From Candidatus Helarchaeota archaeon (GTDB lineage: Archaea; Asgardarchaeota; Lokiarchaeia; Helarchaeales; RDOG01): a DNA stretch of 64,000 bases. The notes beneath the pieces were generated by a model. The model searched no databases and was not told where the DNA came from. It saw nothing but the letters and a program-made list of their open reading frames with translations. The stretch's first letter is position 1. Each line of letters starts with the position of its first letter. Made by a program: the position numbers and the translations under genes. Location: contig JAHPZH010000003.1 of NCBI GenBank assembly GCA_019058315.1, forward strand, positions 330,451 through 394,450. The letters run 5' to 3'. Shown in pieces: positions 8,842-18,469 of this stretch.

Positions 8842-9672
8842 ATGTCATCTGAGCAAATTCCTATTGGAAGATTTTCACAAATTACGAGGCTAACACAAAA
8901 AGCTCTAAGAATTTATGATGAACGAGGAATATTAATTCCAGACGTGAAGGATCCTATAACTGGTTATCGTTATTATACCACATCGCAAATTGAAAAAGCG
9001 TTGAAAGTAAAATATTTGATTGAAATTGGGTTTAATCTTTCTGAAACTAATGAATTATTAAATGCAATGGAAATAGCTAACCATGATCTAATCAAAGAAA
9101 TGTTTTCCAAGAAATTATTAGAAGTAAAACATGAAATTATAAGATTAAAGAAAATTGAGGAAATTTTGCTCGAAAATACATCAATTGAGGTTTTATTTAT
9201 GAACACTACTGAACCTGTTATTAAAAATGTCTCTAAGATGAGAGTAATAAGTAAAAGAGAAAAAGGAACATATAGTAACACTATAAATAAACTAATTGGT
9301 GAAATAATGGGACAGATTTTTAAACCAGATAATCAAAAAGAGCGAGTTACCATCATTGGACCACCAATGTTTATATGTCATGATAAAGGTTACAATGATG
9401 TAGATGCAGATATTGAAATTGCCGTCCCAATAACTGGAAGAGTCAACGTTGAACAAGATTTTGAAGTAAAATACTTGGAAGGAGGAAAAGTAGTTTCCAC
9501 TATCCATACTGGGTCATATGGTAATCTAAGTGAAGCCTATACAAGGGTTTTTGAATATTCTAGAAAGAATGGTTTAAAGATCGCTGGACTTACTAGGGAA
9601 ATATATCTAACAAATCCAAATGAAAAACCTGAAAATGAATTATTAACAGAAATTCAACTTCCGATAGAATAA
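8842..9672 (+). CDS. MerR-family regulator with GyrI-like ligand domain
   Basis: The N-terminal ~70 residues form a MerR winged helix (IGRFSQITRLTQKALRIYDE, then GYRYYTTSQ), followed by a dimerising helix and a C-terminal GyrI/BmrR-like effector domain starting near ISKREKGTY and including HTGSYGNLSEAY. This is the architecture of multidrug- or small-molecule-sensing activators. TTG 8839 precedes the ATG at 8842, which is chosen. No drug exporter is adjacent: the next gene, convergent, is a 7-TM protein. The effector is unknown. Confidence 0.92.
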   Translation: MSSEQIPIGRFSQITRLTQKALRIYDERGILIPDVKDPITGYRYYTTSQIEKALKVKYLIEIGFNLSETNELLNAMEIANHDLIKEMFSKKLLEVKHEIIRLKKIEEILLENTSIEVLFMNTTEPVIKNVSKMRVISKREKGTYSNTINKLIGEIMGQIFKPDNQKERVTIIGPPMFICHDKGYNDVDADIEIAVPITGRVNVEQDFEVKYLEGGKVVSTIHTGSYGNLSEAYTRVFEYSRKNGLKIAGLTREIYLTNPNEKPENELLTEIQLPIE

Positions 9673-9785
9673 TTTTTTTTAAGTCTATTTTTGCAAAACT
9701 TTTACCTAGGGTAGAATCTTAGATGTTTTATATGGGAATAAGAATTGAAAATTGGATACCTTAGGAAATTAAAGAAAAAAGTAAA

Positions 9786-10487
9786 TTAGATTGTTTCATA
9801 ATATGGAGCTTTTTTTATAAATCCAATAATCATGGTTAGAAAACCAGCTAGCCAAATTATCATAGCAGGCCAAACGGCATCAGTATAAATTCCTGCAAGC
9901 CTAATGCCCAACTGACCTAATACTGAATGAATTAAATGAGCTACGAGAATAATTGTCATCCCAGAGCCTATTAAAAGTGGATGAATATTTGGAAGTCTAT
10001 GTTGGTGATAACAGAAGAAAAATGTGAAAACAAATATTAAATACATGGGAAGACCGATCACAACTAATAAAATATCCATAATAGCTATATTAACGAAGGC
10101 AGCAATAAGAATTGCTATTTCTGTGAAAATTATCCACATGATAATGCTCAATAAGATCCTTTTTTTATGTGTGGGAAACCACACCACTAGTAAAATTGTG
10201 AAATTTAATCCATAAACTACGGTATTTAGATTTAAATCTATTAAATATGCAATTTGTCCAATAGGACTCTCAATCGATACAATAGGATAGAAAGCTACAA
10301 AATATAATTCAATTGGAGTATAGATACACATAATTATCAAAACAAATGCAAAAATAAATGGCAAGTCTGAGTAATATCTAACTTTTCCTTTATACCACTG
10401 TCGAAGAAGTATGATCGCTCCTATTGGATATAATACCAATCTTCCAATTAACAAAAAGGTTACCAATAATTGTCCTGTGCTAATCAT
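9786..10487 (-). CDS. Seven-transmembrane protein, family B
   Basis: The 233-residue product is almost entirely hydrophobic with seven predicted helices. Polar residues inside the membrane include several histidines (YHQHRLPNIHP between helices 5 and 6, and LIHSVLG in helix 6). It shows the same size class as the 7-TM proteins at 3031 and 20596 but lacks their C-terminal P-x-W motif, so relation is uncertain. It is divergent from the radical SAM gene. No function can be assigned. Confidence 0.7.
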   Translation of the reverse strand: MISTGQLLVTFLLIGRLVLYPIGAIILLRQWYKGKVRYYSDLPFIFAFVLIIMCIYTPIELYFVAFYPIVSIESPIGQIAYLIDLNLNTVVYGLNFTILLVVWFPTHKKRILLSIIMWIIFTEIAILIAAFVNIAIMDILLVVIGLPMYLIFVFTFFFCYHQHRLPNIHPLLIGSGMTIILVAHLIHSVLGQLGIRLAGIYTDAVWPAMIIWLAGFLTMIIGFIKKAPYYETI

Positions 10488-10588
10488 TATGATTTCTCCT
10501 TAAATTATTAAACAATTTATCTCTATAACAATATATAAACTCCATTCAAAATCAAAATTTATTTAAAAACTCTATATATACTTTATTC

Positions 10589-11491
10589 ATGAATTATGTT
10601 GAGCCAGTGTACCGTCCACCTTCTGAAGGTCGAAGTTTATTAGTGCAGTGCACAATTGGATGCAGTCAAGCAGCACGAGGATGTTGTTATTTTTGCGGAT
10701 CTTATTTAATGCAAAAAATGATGCCGAAAAAAAGATTTAGAGTTAGACCTATTAAAGAAATATTAGATGATATAATATCTGCAAGATTGCATTATGGAGA
10801 AAGAGTTCGCAGAGTATTTCTTTTAGATTCAAATGCATTAGTAATGAAAACAGAAGATTTATTAACTATAATTACAGCTTTTTACAGAACATTTCCTTAT
10901 TTAGAAAGAGTTTCGACTTATGCTTGTGCTATTGATATTTTAAGAAAATCTGAAGAAGATTTAAAGAAATTATCAGATGCTGGATTAAAAATTTTATATA
11001 TAGGAGTGGAATCAGGGGACGAACAAGTTCTTCAAGATGTAAATAAGGGGGTAAATGTTGAAGAAACCATAAAAGCTTCTAAAAAAGCGATAGATGCAGG
11101 ATTTATCATATCTATAACTGTTATTCTGGGATTAGGAGGAAAAAAAAGAACTAAAGAACATGCCATAAATACTGGGAAAATCATTTCTGCAATAAATCCA
11201 CATTATTTAGGAGCTCTGACCCTGATGGTTGTTCCTGGAACTCCAATTCACGATAAAATACGAAAAAAAGAGTTTCTTCAATTAGATACTCATAAATTAT
11301 TGGAAGAAATGAAACTTATGGTTGAAAATATTAACGTAAATCGTGATTGCATTTTCAGAACTAATCATGCATCTAATTATCTCCCAATAAAAGGAACTTT
11401 ACCTCAAGATAAAGCTAAATTATTGGACATTATTAAGCAAGCTCTTGAAAATAAAGTTCCTTTACGTCCTGAATTTTTGAGAGGTTTATAA
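10589..11491 (+). CDS. Radical SAM protein with unusual cysteine spacing
   Basis: The 300-residue enzyme has the radical SAM barrel pattern: a cysteine cluster near residues 25-35, LLDSNALV after strand 2, IGVESGDEQVL (the SAM-ribose contact motif) and VILGLGG. The cluster reads GCSQAARGCCYFCG, giving C-x7-C-x2-C or C-x6-C-x3-C instead of C-x3-C-x2-C. Related B12-independent radical SAM proteins of the GCSxNxCxFC type show a longer first spacing, so the 4Fe-4S cluster is probably intact. The GH38 mannosidase starts 27 bases later, so they may share a transcript. Confidence 0.85.
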   Translation: MNYVEPVYRPPSEGRSLLVQCTIGCSQAARGCCYFCGSYLMQKMMPKKRFRVRPIKEILDDIISARLHYGERVRRVFLLDSNALVMKTEDLLTIITAFYRTFPYLERVSTYACAIDILRKSEEDLKKLSDAGLKILYIGVESGDEQVLQDVNKGVNVEETIKASKKAIDAGFIISITVILGLGGKKRTKEHAINTGKIISAINPHYLGALTLMVVPGTPIHDKIRKKEFLQLDTHKLLEEMKLMVENINVNRDCIFRTNHASNYLPIKGTLPQDKAKLLDIIKQALENKVPLRPEFLRGL

Positions 11492-11518
11492 TCCATCTAT
11501 TTTTAATGAGGATTTGAT

Positions 11519-14152
11519 ATGTTAGATGAAATTTTGCAAAGTAAATCGAAAAATAAATTAGTCAAATGGTTAGACAAAAAAAATTTTTTTTATCCAGGAA
11601 CTAAAATTCTATTTAAGATCATTAGATTAATTTTTAATCTAAAGGGCGTTCAAATTTGTTCAATAGGACAATCTCATTTGGATGCCTGTTGGCGTTGGGT
11701 TAGAAAAGATACAATTAGAAAGAATTATATTACTTTTAGAAATGCATTAGAACACATTGAAATGTTTCCATTTTTTAAGTTTTCTTGCTCTTCACCTCAA
11801 TATTTTGAATGGATGGAAAGATATTTTCCTAAAATATTTAAAAAAATTCAACAAAGAGTAAAGGAAGAGCGAATTGAGTTGCTCGGGGGGATGTGGATAG
11901 AGCCTGATATGAATTTAATTAGTGGAGAGTCGATTGTTAGACAAAGATTATATGGTCAAAGATATTATTTATCAAGGTTCGGAAAAGTTAGTGAAGTTGC
12001 TTGGCTAAGCGATACATTTGGGTATAATTGGCAATTACCCCAAGTCTTGGCAAAAAGTGGTGGAAAATATTTCTACACCAATAAAATGTGTTGGAATTCT
12101 GAAAATGAATTTCCATTTAGTATCTTCTATTGGAAATCTCCAGATGGTTCAAAAATTTTAACATATTCATTTCCTTATTCAATTAATTTGTTTGCTCAAG
12201 ATCCCAATATTGGAGGGTTTAAAAGACTTTGTAGTTTCTTATCAAAGTCTGATTTAGAATTTAATTATAATTTTAATTTTGAGAAAATTAAAAGAATGAA
12301 AACCAAAAAACATGTGAAAGAACTTGGATTGGTTTATGGAATTGGTGATGGTGGAGGAGGTCCATTACTTGAGGAAATAATAATATTAAAGGATTTAATG
12401 AGACAAGGGCAAAATAAATTTATAACAGCATTAGATTACTTTAAAATATTAGAAACCTATGGAAATTTCCCAATTTGGAACGATGAATTATACTTAGAAT
12501 TTCATAGGGGAGTTTACACAACTCATGCATGGATTAAAGACACAAATAGAAGAATGGAAATAAAATTAAAAAATTTAGAGATAATTTCTACTCTTTCTAC
12601 TTTTTTTGGATTTAAATATCCAAAGGTAGAAAATCTTTGGCGACTTCTGCTCTTTAATCAATTCCATGATATTTTACCTGGTTCGAGTATCCCAGAAGTA
12701 TATGAAGAATCAAAAGAAGATTTTAAAAAGATCAAAGAAAAAGCGAATAAAATTGAAAAAGATGGGTTAGAAAATCTTTTAAAAAATATAAACACTACTG
12801 ATTTTGAGAATCCTCTTGTAATATTTAACACATTAAATTGGGATAGAACAGGAATTGTTGAATTACCATTCAATAAAGAAAATATTTCAGTATTAGATAG
12901 CGAAAATAATGAACTTACAACACAAATAATTGAGAAAAAGGATAAACAATTTTTATTATTTAATGCTTCGATTCCTAGTTTAGGTTACTCCGTATTTAAC
13001 TTGATCAAATCTAAAACTACTCCCAATAACCAAACTGATTTGGAAATTCGAGATGAGAAAAATTTCATTTCTTTAGAAAATAGTTACATGATTATTCGAA
13101 TTAATAAGAAACATGGTTATATTTCTAGTATATACCATAAAATTTTAGATAAAGAAATCATTTCTGGAAAAGCAAATTGGATTCAATTATACAAAGATGA
13201 TCTTCCCAAAGATTCGGCTTGGAATATTGATAGAAATTATTATAAAAAATTAATAGAAATACCCGAACCAAATAAAATTGAAATATCAGACCGGGGACCA
13301 ATATTAGCTACTGTTAAAATATATAGAAAGTACAATAATTCAAAATTTGTTCAAATTATCAAATTATATTCTCAAATTGACCTTCTAGAATTTAATTTGG
13401 ATTTAGATTTTAACGAAAAAAAACGAATTTTAAAAGTTGCCTTTCCACTAAATATAAAAACTGAAGAATTTTATTCTGAAATACCATTTGGAGTGATTTC
13501 AAGACCAACTAATCCTAAGTTTGAATCTCAATCTGGAAGATGGGAAGTTCCTGCTCAGAAATGGATAGACCTATCAAATGATGATTTCGGGGTTACTTTG
13601 ATCAATTATTCTAAATATGGATTTAATGTCATTGGAAATGTTCTTAAAATGACAGTTTTAAGAACACCTCAATATCCAAGGGCTGGCGGGCCTCTGCAAA
13701 TTAGTGATTTAAGAAAAATTACTGATTTAGGAAAACACTCTATTAAGTATGCATTAAAAATTCATAAAGGAAAAGAATTTGCAATCAAGGAAGCCCATGA
13801 ATTTAATGATGAGTTTTTAGTATCCAAAATTTCTCCTCATAAGGGAATATTACCAAAAAAGTTATCATTTTTAAGTATTGAACCAAATACCATAATTTTA
13901 AGTGCATTTAAATCATATGAGGACAGAAAAAGTGATGAATCAAGATTTATTTTACGAATTTACGAAGCTTGTGGAAATCAAACAACATGTAAAATAAATT
14001 TTGCATCTAATTTCAAAATCTCGGAAGTCTTTGAAACAGATCTTTTAGAATTTAATCCTAAAAAAATAAATAAGCATAATGAAGATACAATCGAGGTTGA
14101 ATTGGGAAAATTTGAAATTAAAACTTTATTAATAACATTGAAATTAAGTTAG
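11519..14152 (+). CDS. Glycoside hydrolase family 38 alpha-mannosidase
   Basis: An 877-residue GH38 enzyme. SHLDACWRW contains the His and Asp zinc ligands, the catalytic nucleophile aspartate lies in WLSDTFGYNWQLPQ, FHRGVYTTHA and FNQFHDILPGSS are further family blocks, and the C-terminal half is the usual beta-sandwich domain. It has no signal peptide, so it likely acts on mannosides inside the cell: imported oligosaccharides or the cell's own N-glycans. The start is ATG 11519, shortly after the GAGG in TGAGGATTTGAT. It is probably co-transcribed with the radical SAM gene. Confidence 0.95.
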   Translation: MLDEILQSKSKNKLVKWLDKKNFFYPGTKILFKIIRLIFNLKGVQICSIGQSHLDACWRWVRKDTIRKNYITFRNALEHIEMFPFFKFSCSSPQYFEWMERYFPKIFKKIQQRVKEERIELLGGMWIEPDMNLISGESIVRQRLYGQRYYLSRFGKVSEVAWLSDTFGYNWQLPQVLAKSGGKYFYTNKMCWNSENEFPFSIFYWKSPDGSKILTYSFPYSINLFAQDPNIGGFKRLCSFLSKSDLEFNYNFNFEKIKRMKTKKHVKELGLVYGIGDGGGGPLLEEIIILKDLMRQGQNKFITALDYFKILETYGNFPIWNDELYLEFHRGVYTTHAWIKDTNRRMEIKLKNLEIISTLSTFFGFKYPKVENLWRLLLFNQFHDILPGSSIPEVYEESKEDFKKIKEKANKIEKDGLENLLKNINTTDFENPLVIFNTLNWDRTGIVELPFNKENISVLDSENNELTTQIIEKKDKQFLLFNASIPSLGYSVFNLIKSKTTPNNQTDLEIRDEKNFISLENSYMIIRINKKHGYISSIYHKILDKEIISGKANWIQLYKDDLPKDSAWNIDRNYYKKLIEIPEPNKIEISDRGPILATVKIYRKYNNSKFVQIIKLYSQIDLLEFNLDLDFNEKKRILKVAFPLNIKTEEFYSEIPFGVISRPTNPKFESQSGRWEVPAQKWIDLSNDDFGVTLINYSKYGFNVIGNVLKMTVLRTPQYPRAGGPLQISDLRKITDLGKHSIKYALKIHKGKEFAIKEAHEFNDEFLVSKISPHKGILPKKLSFLSIEPNTIILSAFKSYEDRKSDESRFILRIYEACGNQTTCKINFASNFKISEVFETDLLEFNPKKINKHNEDTIEVELGKFEIKTLLITLKLS

Positions 14153-14355
14153 AATCATTAAAAATTCAGCCCAGAAATCTCTAATTTTCTTCAAAGTTCT
14201 AATAAGAATTCAATTAAAAACGAAAAACTTGAAAATTTTATTTTTAAGAGGAATGGCTTTAGAACTATAAATTTATTCCTCAAACAAAAAATTAAAAAAA
14301 CAACTTAATTTCAATTACCTATATTATTTCTTAAAAAAAAACTCGATGACTTAAA

Positions 14356-15804
14356 ATGGAGAGAAGAACGTCAACAATTTTAATAGTATGTATTGTAATT
14401 GGTGCTTTTGGAGTTACAATTGGAATTATTACTATGGCAAAACCTGAATCCCTAAATCCTATAATTCTTTTTCTTGCAAATCCTTCTAAAACAAGTCATC
14501 CTACCTCAAATGTGTGGACTTGGGTGTCTGGAACTAGTGAAATTAACCAGTTGGGAATCTATGGTAAGAAAGGTTTAGCTGCTAGTAGCAACTTTCCCGG
14601 AGCGAGAGACAGAAGTATCTCTTGGATAGACTCGAATGATACATTATGGCTCTTCGGGGGAGTTGGTTATAATAATCTTTCAGGTCCAGGTTATCTTAAT
14701 GACTTATGGAAATTTGATGGTATATACTGGACTTGGGTATCTGGGACTCATTTACTTGGTGAAGTGGGAACCTACGGTACGCAAGGTTTACCCACAGCCA
14801 TCAACATACCTGGAGCAAGATGTAATAGCATCTCTTGGATAGACTCGAATGATAACTTCTGGCTCTTTGGTGGATATGGACGTGATAGTGTAGGTGATAG
14901 TGGCTATCTTAATGACCTATGGATGTTTAATACCACTACTGGCTGGTGGACATGGGTTTCAGGAAATAATACAATAAATCAAAATGGAACCTATGGCATA
15001 AAAAGCGTAACTGCAACCAGCAATGTTCCCGGATCAAGAAGAAGAAGTATCTCTTGGATAGACTCGAATGATACGTTATGGCTCTTTGGAGGAGATGGAT
15101 ACAACAATGAAAGCAGCGGTTATCTTAATGATTTATGGAATTTCAATGGTACACACTGGACGTGGGTTTCTGGAACTCATTTAATTCAACAGCCAGGAAA
15201 CTACGGCATGAAAGGCGTGCCTACAGCCGGTAATGTTCCCGGAGCAAGGGACAGAAGTATCTCTTGGATAGACTCGAATGATACGCTATGGCTCTTTGGG
15301 GGATGGGGATATACCAATGTAAGCGGTGGTTTTCTTAATGACCTGTGGAAATTCAATATCACTACACTTGAATGGACTTGGGTGTCCGGAAATTATACAA
15401 CGAATCAGTTGGGAAATTACAGCACGAAAGGCGTGCCTACTGCCAGTACCGTTCCTGGAGCGAGACATTATAGTTTCTCTTGGATAGATATGAATGATAA
15501 TCTATGGCTCTTCGGCGGAGAAGGATATAACAATGTAACTGGTGGTTCAAGTTTTTATCTTAATGACTTGTGGAAATTTAATACTACTACTCTTGAATGG
15601 ACTTGGATGTCTGGAACTCATTTATTACAACAGCAAGGAAATTACGGCAGTAAAGGTGTGGCTGCTGCCAACAACATTCCTGGTGCAAGATATGCTAGTA
15701 TCACTTTTACAGACTCGAAGAATACTCTCTGGCTCTTCGGGGGATATGGATATGATAGTGAAGGGAATGATGGTTATCTAAATGACTTGTGGAAATTCCA
15801 CTGA
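14356..15804 (+). CDS. Secreted or membrane-anchored kelch-repeat protein
   Basis: Residues ~7-28 form a single hydrophobic segment that could be a signal anchor. After it come six repeats of roughly 70-80 residues. Each contains a kelch core, P-G-A-R, SWIDSNDTLWLFGG, then YLNDLWKF, and starts with WTWVSG. This should form a beta-propeller outside the cell, probably a binding or adhesion surface. Repeat DNA is strongly conserved (the ISWIDSND segment is almost identical in several copies), indicating recent internal duplication. N-x-S/T sites are numerous, suggesting glycosylation. Confidence 0.9.
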   Translation: MERRTSTILIVCIVIGAFGVTIGIITMAKPESLNPIILFLANPSKTSHPTSNVWTWVSGTSEINQLGIYGKKGLAASSNFPGARDRSISWIDSNDTLWLFGGVGYNNLSGPGYLNDLWKFDGIYWTWVSGTHLLGEVGTYGTQGLPTAINIPGARCNSISWIDSNDNFWLFGGYGRDSVGDSGYLNDLWMFNTTTGWWTWVSGNNTINQNGTYGIKSVTATSNVPGSRRRSISWIDSNDTLWLFGGDGYNNESSGYLNDLWNFNGTHWTWVSGTHLIQQPGNYGMKGVPTAGNVPGARDRSISWIDSNDTLWLFGGWGYTNVSGGFLNDLWKFNITTLEWTWVSGNYTTNQLGNYSTKGVPTASTVPGARHYSFSWIDMNDNLWLFGGEGYNNVTGGSSFYLNDLWKFNTTTLEWTWMSGTHLLQQQGNYGSKGVAAANNIPGARYASITFTDSKNTLWLFGGYGYDSEGNDGYLNDLWKFH

Positions 15805-15893
15805 CTCTACAAAAGCTTTAATTTTCCTTTTTTTTTAAATTTAATAAATTAAATAAATATAATTAAATCGGAATAATATATGTGAGGTGTTTC

Positions 15894-16709
15894 ATGAAAT
15901 CCATTTTATTGACTAACGACGACGGAATCGATAGTCCTTGCCTTCAATACTTAAAAGATGTGCTATCTGATTTAGCAGAAGTTACAATCGTAGCCCCAAA
16001 AAGTGAGAAATCTTGGTGTGGAAAAGAAATAACTCGCTTTGGTGAATTTGTTGTAGAGGATTATGGAAAGATGGGATATGCAGTTGCAGGAACCCCAGCA
16101 GATTGTGTATTAATTGGTATATTTCATATTTTGAATAAAGATAAAAGACCTAATTTAGTTATTTCTGGGATAAATGTAGGGGCCAATGCAGGAGATTCGT
16201 TTATTCTTTCTTCGGGAACAGTCGGAGCAGCAATAGAGGCGGCTCTTTTAGGTATACCAGCAATTGCTATAAGTATTTTAATTCCTAACAAACATAAGAA
16301 AAACCTTGAAAGTTGTGATGTGGATGTTAAATATTTCGAAGTTGCAGCTACTCTTACAAAGAAAATTGCAAAACAAATTCTAGAAGTCAATAATAAAGAT
16401 TTACCATCTAATTTACTTATAATTAATGTCCCCTTCAATGCTACCAACGATACAAAAATAAAGATAACATCGGTTGGTGAAGCACATTATGGTTCTATAT
16501 TTAGAGAGCTTAAAGAAAAGGGAGAGAAAAATAAAAAGATTTATAGATTTGGAGCTAAGAATCCCAAAGGGGCTAAATTTCGTATAGACCTCAAAGGTTC
16601 CGATATTAGAGCTTTATTGTTTGAAAGAAATATTTCAATTACTCCTATCTCACTCAAATTAACGGGAGATATGGAAAAAACAAGAATTTTCTTTAAAGAT
16701 TTATTATAA
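15894..16709 (+). CDS. surE: 5'/3'-nucleotidase SurE
   Basis: The product starts MKSILLTNDDGIDS, the canonical metal-binding SurE start, and continues with VAPKSEKSW, AGTPADCV, SGINVGANAG and SGTVGAAIEA, all SurE signatures. SurE dephosphorylates nucleoside monophosphates in the cytosol using a divalent metal. The frame is open from GTG 15882, but the ATG at 15894 lies five bases behind the ribosome site GAGGTG and gives the conserved N-terminus. The product of about 271 residues has normal length for the family. It is monocistronic. Confidence 0.96.
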   Translation: MKSILLTNDDGIDSPCLQYLKDVLSDLAEVTIVAPKSEKSWCGKEITRFGEFVVEDYGKMGYAVAGTPADCVLIGIFHILNKDKRPNLVISGINVGANAGDSFILSSGTVGAAIEAALLGIPAIAISILIPNKHKKNLESCDVDVKYFEVAATLTKKIAKQILEVNNKDLPSNLLIINVPFNATNDTKIKITSVGEAHYGSIFRELKEKGEKNKKIYRFGAKNPKGAKFRIDLKGSDIRALLFERNISITPISLKLTGDMEKTRIFFKDLL

Positions 16710-16871
16710 TTAGTTCTTTTTATTTAAAATTCATTATACAATTAATTCTTTTAATAATATGCTTAGTGTTAAATTGAATACATTTTTGATCTAAAGCACA
16801 TTATATCAAATATAGTCGCAAATAACTCGAATCATTCGAAACATTTATCAATTCTTTCTTTATTTAAAATT

Positions 16872-16888
16872 TGAGTTTATTAAACTCA
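16872..16888. promoter_or_regulatory. Palindrome upstream of second GNAT gene
   Basis: TGAGTTTA and TAAACTCA form 8-base arms around one base, 50 bases before the GNAT ATG at 16938. A second palindrome, TCGAAT-C-ATTCGA, lies about 40 bases further upstream. Either could be an operator; no matching site was noticed elsewhere. Confidence 0.25.
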
Positions 16889-16937
16889 TTATCTAAATAA
16901 TAATTATCGGGTTTTATTGTGAAATAGAGGGTTTCAA

Positions 16938-17384
16938 ATGACTAGAATCCGTATAATGACAGAGAAGGATATTGACATAGCAAAACAATTGATGAAAGCT
17001 TTAGTAAATGAAATGAATGAACAATTTAATGAAGATCGATGGAATGAATCGATAAATAGAAGGCTTTCTGATGAAGAAATTTTTGGAATTTATTTTACTT
17101 TAATTGCTGAAGAAAATAGTAAGATTTGTGGTATTGCATTTTCAGAAGTGAGAGAAGAAATCCCCGGTTCAGTCATATATGGATATATAAGTAATGTTTA
17201 TGTAACCCCAGAAGAGAGAAAAAAGGGTATTGGTTCACAACTTCTCAAAGAATCTATTAGTAGCTTAAGAAGAACTAATGTTTCTAAAATACGCTTAAAT
17301 ATTAAAAGTACAATGGGCGATGCTTTGAAATTAGTTGAAAAGGTAGGATTTAAAGAAATTTCCAAAACTATGGAAATCAAGTAA
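16938..17384 (+). CDS. GNAT-family N-acetyltransferase
   Basis: A 148-residue GNAT protein paralogous to 5945-6436. It shows FNEDRW in the first helices, the strand GYISNVYVTPEERKKGIG with the acetyl-CoA binding loop and a C-terminal ALKLVEKVGF block. The start ATG follows the site GAGGGTTT. The acceptor is unknown. It is convergent with the membrane protein gene at 17399. Confidence 0.9.
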   Translation: MTRIRIMTEKDIDIAKQLMKALVNEMNEQFNEDRWNESINRRLSDEEIFGIYFTLIAEENSKICGIAFSEVREEIPGSVIYGYISNVYVTPEERKKGIGSQLLKESISSLRRTNVSKIRLNIKSTMGDALKLVEKVGFKEISKTMEIK

Positions 17385-17398
17385 TATAATCTATCTAG

Positions 17399-18256
17399 CT
17401 ATTTAGTTCTTTTTCTTATTATAAGCCAGATTATTAGAATATCAACCATAATTAATATCACAATAATTATATACATTCCAATAATGCTTCTTATCCAAGA
17501 GATATTAATAGAAATTAAAAAGGAATTAAAAGTAAAAGTAAGAATAATTATTGTAATGTTTCTTAATTGTTCATATTCAGGATCATTAGCATCGGGAAGA
17601 AAACTCAATAAAGAAAATGTAGATATTGCTATCCAGGACATAATGAAAAATACTAAATCATTAAAAATTGTTAAAAATTCCAGTCCGCGGTTCAAACTTA
17701 AATTCCATGCAATAAAAGTTAATCCAGTTGAGATAAATTCATTCTTTATTTCGTGTATTAAAGGTGATAGGTAGCCAAATGTTGTTATTGAAATTCCTAT
17801 CATAAATAATAAAATTCCAAATTTTTTTCGGAAATTTATGGATTTTAAAAAGGGAGTTATGCCAAACATATAAATTCCAAAAATAATTTCCCAAATAATC
17901 AATAAAATTAAGATGGTTGGGTGAGTAGGTAAATAAAATAAAACCAAAGAAATTAAGAACAAATCAAAATTTATTGTGAAAGGGATTAATGCTTTAGTTT
18001 CCCAAGGGGAATCAAGTACAAATATAAGACCAAAAGTGAAAGTGCTTACTATAAATATTGCTGCAAATATGAATAAAAATGTCTGATGAAAAAAGGGTTC
18101 AATAAATACAAAGGATATTACAGCGAAACTTAGCAGAAATGCAAATCCTGAATGTTTTATCCTTTCTTCTATAAATTTATCTTGTGGTATTTTAATATAT
18201 ACTATAAAGACCGCAATCCAAATTGCTAGGAGGATAATCGTGAATAAATTAACCAT
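17399..18256 (-). CDS. Polytopic membrane protein of unknown function
   Basis: Not recognised. The 285-residue product has eight or nine predicted transmembrane helices and ends in a short basic tail (RKRTK). No transporter signature, cofactor ligand or catalytic motif is visible. It differs in helix number and motifs from the 7-TM proteins of this window. It overlaps nothing and is convergent with the GNAT gene. Confidence 0.65.
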   Translation of the reverse strand: MVNLFTIILLAIWIAVFIVYIKIPQDKFIEERIKHSGFAFLLSFAVISFVFIEPFFHQTFLFIFAAIFIVSTFTFGLIFVLDSPWETKALIPFTINFDLFLISLVLFYLPTHPTILILLIIWEIIFGIYMFGITPFLKSINFRKKFGILLFMIGISITTFGYLSPLIHEIKNEFISTGLTFIAWNLSLNRGLEFLTIFNDLVFFIMSWIAISTFSLLSFLPDANDPEYEQLRNITIIILTFTFNSFLISINISWIRSIIGMYIIIVILIMVDILIIWLIIRKRTK

Positions 18257-18469
18257 TAAGTTTTCATCTCTAAAAAAAATTATATGCTTTAATTTTCAAT
18301 TTTGTTCTTATAATTTTTCTATCTATATTTTTTCCTTTTCTTTTAATTTTTTCAATTCTTCAAAAAGTTCTTTAAATTTTTGAATCAATGAAAAATGTTA
18401 TTAACACAACAAAATAAAATAATTAAAAGAAATTTAATTGTGAATAAGTAATTAAAAGGAGTTTTGTAT

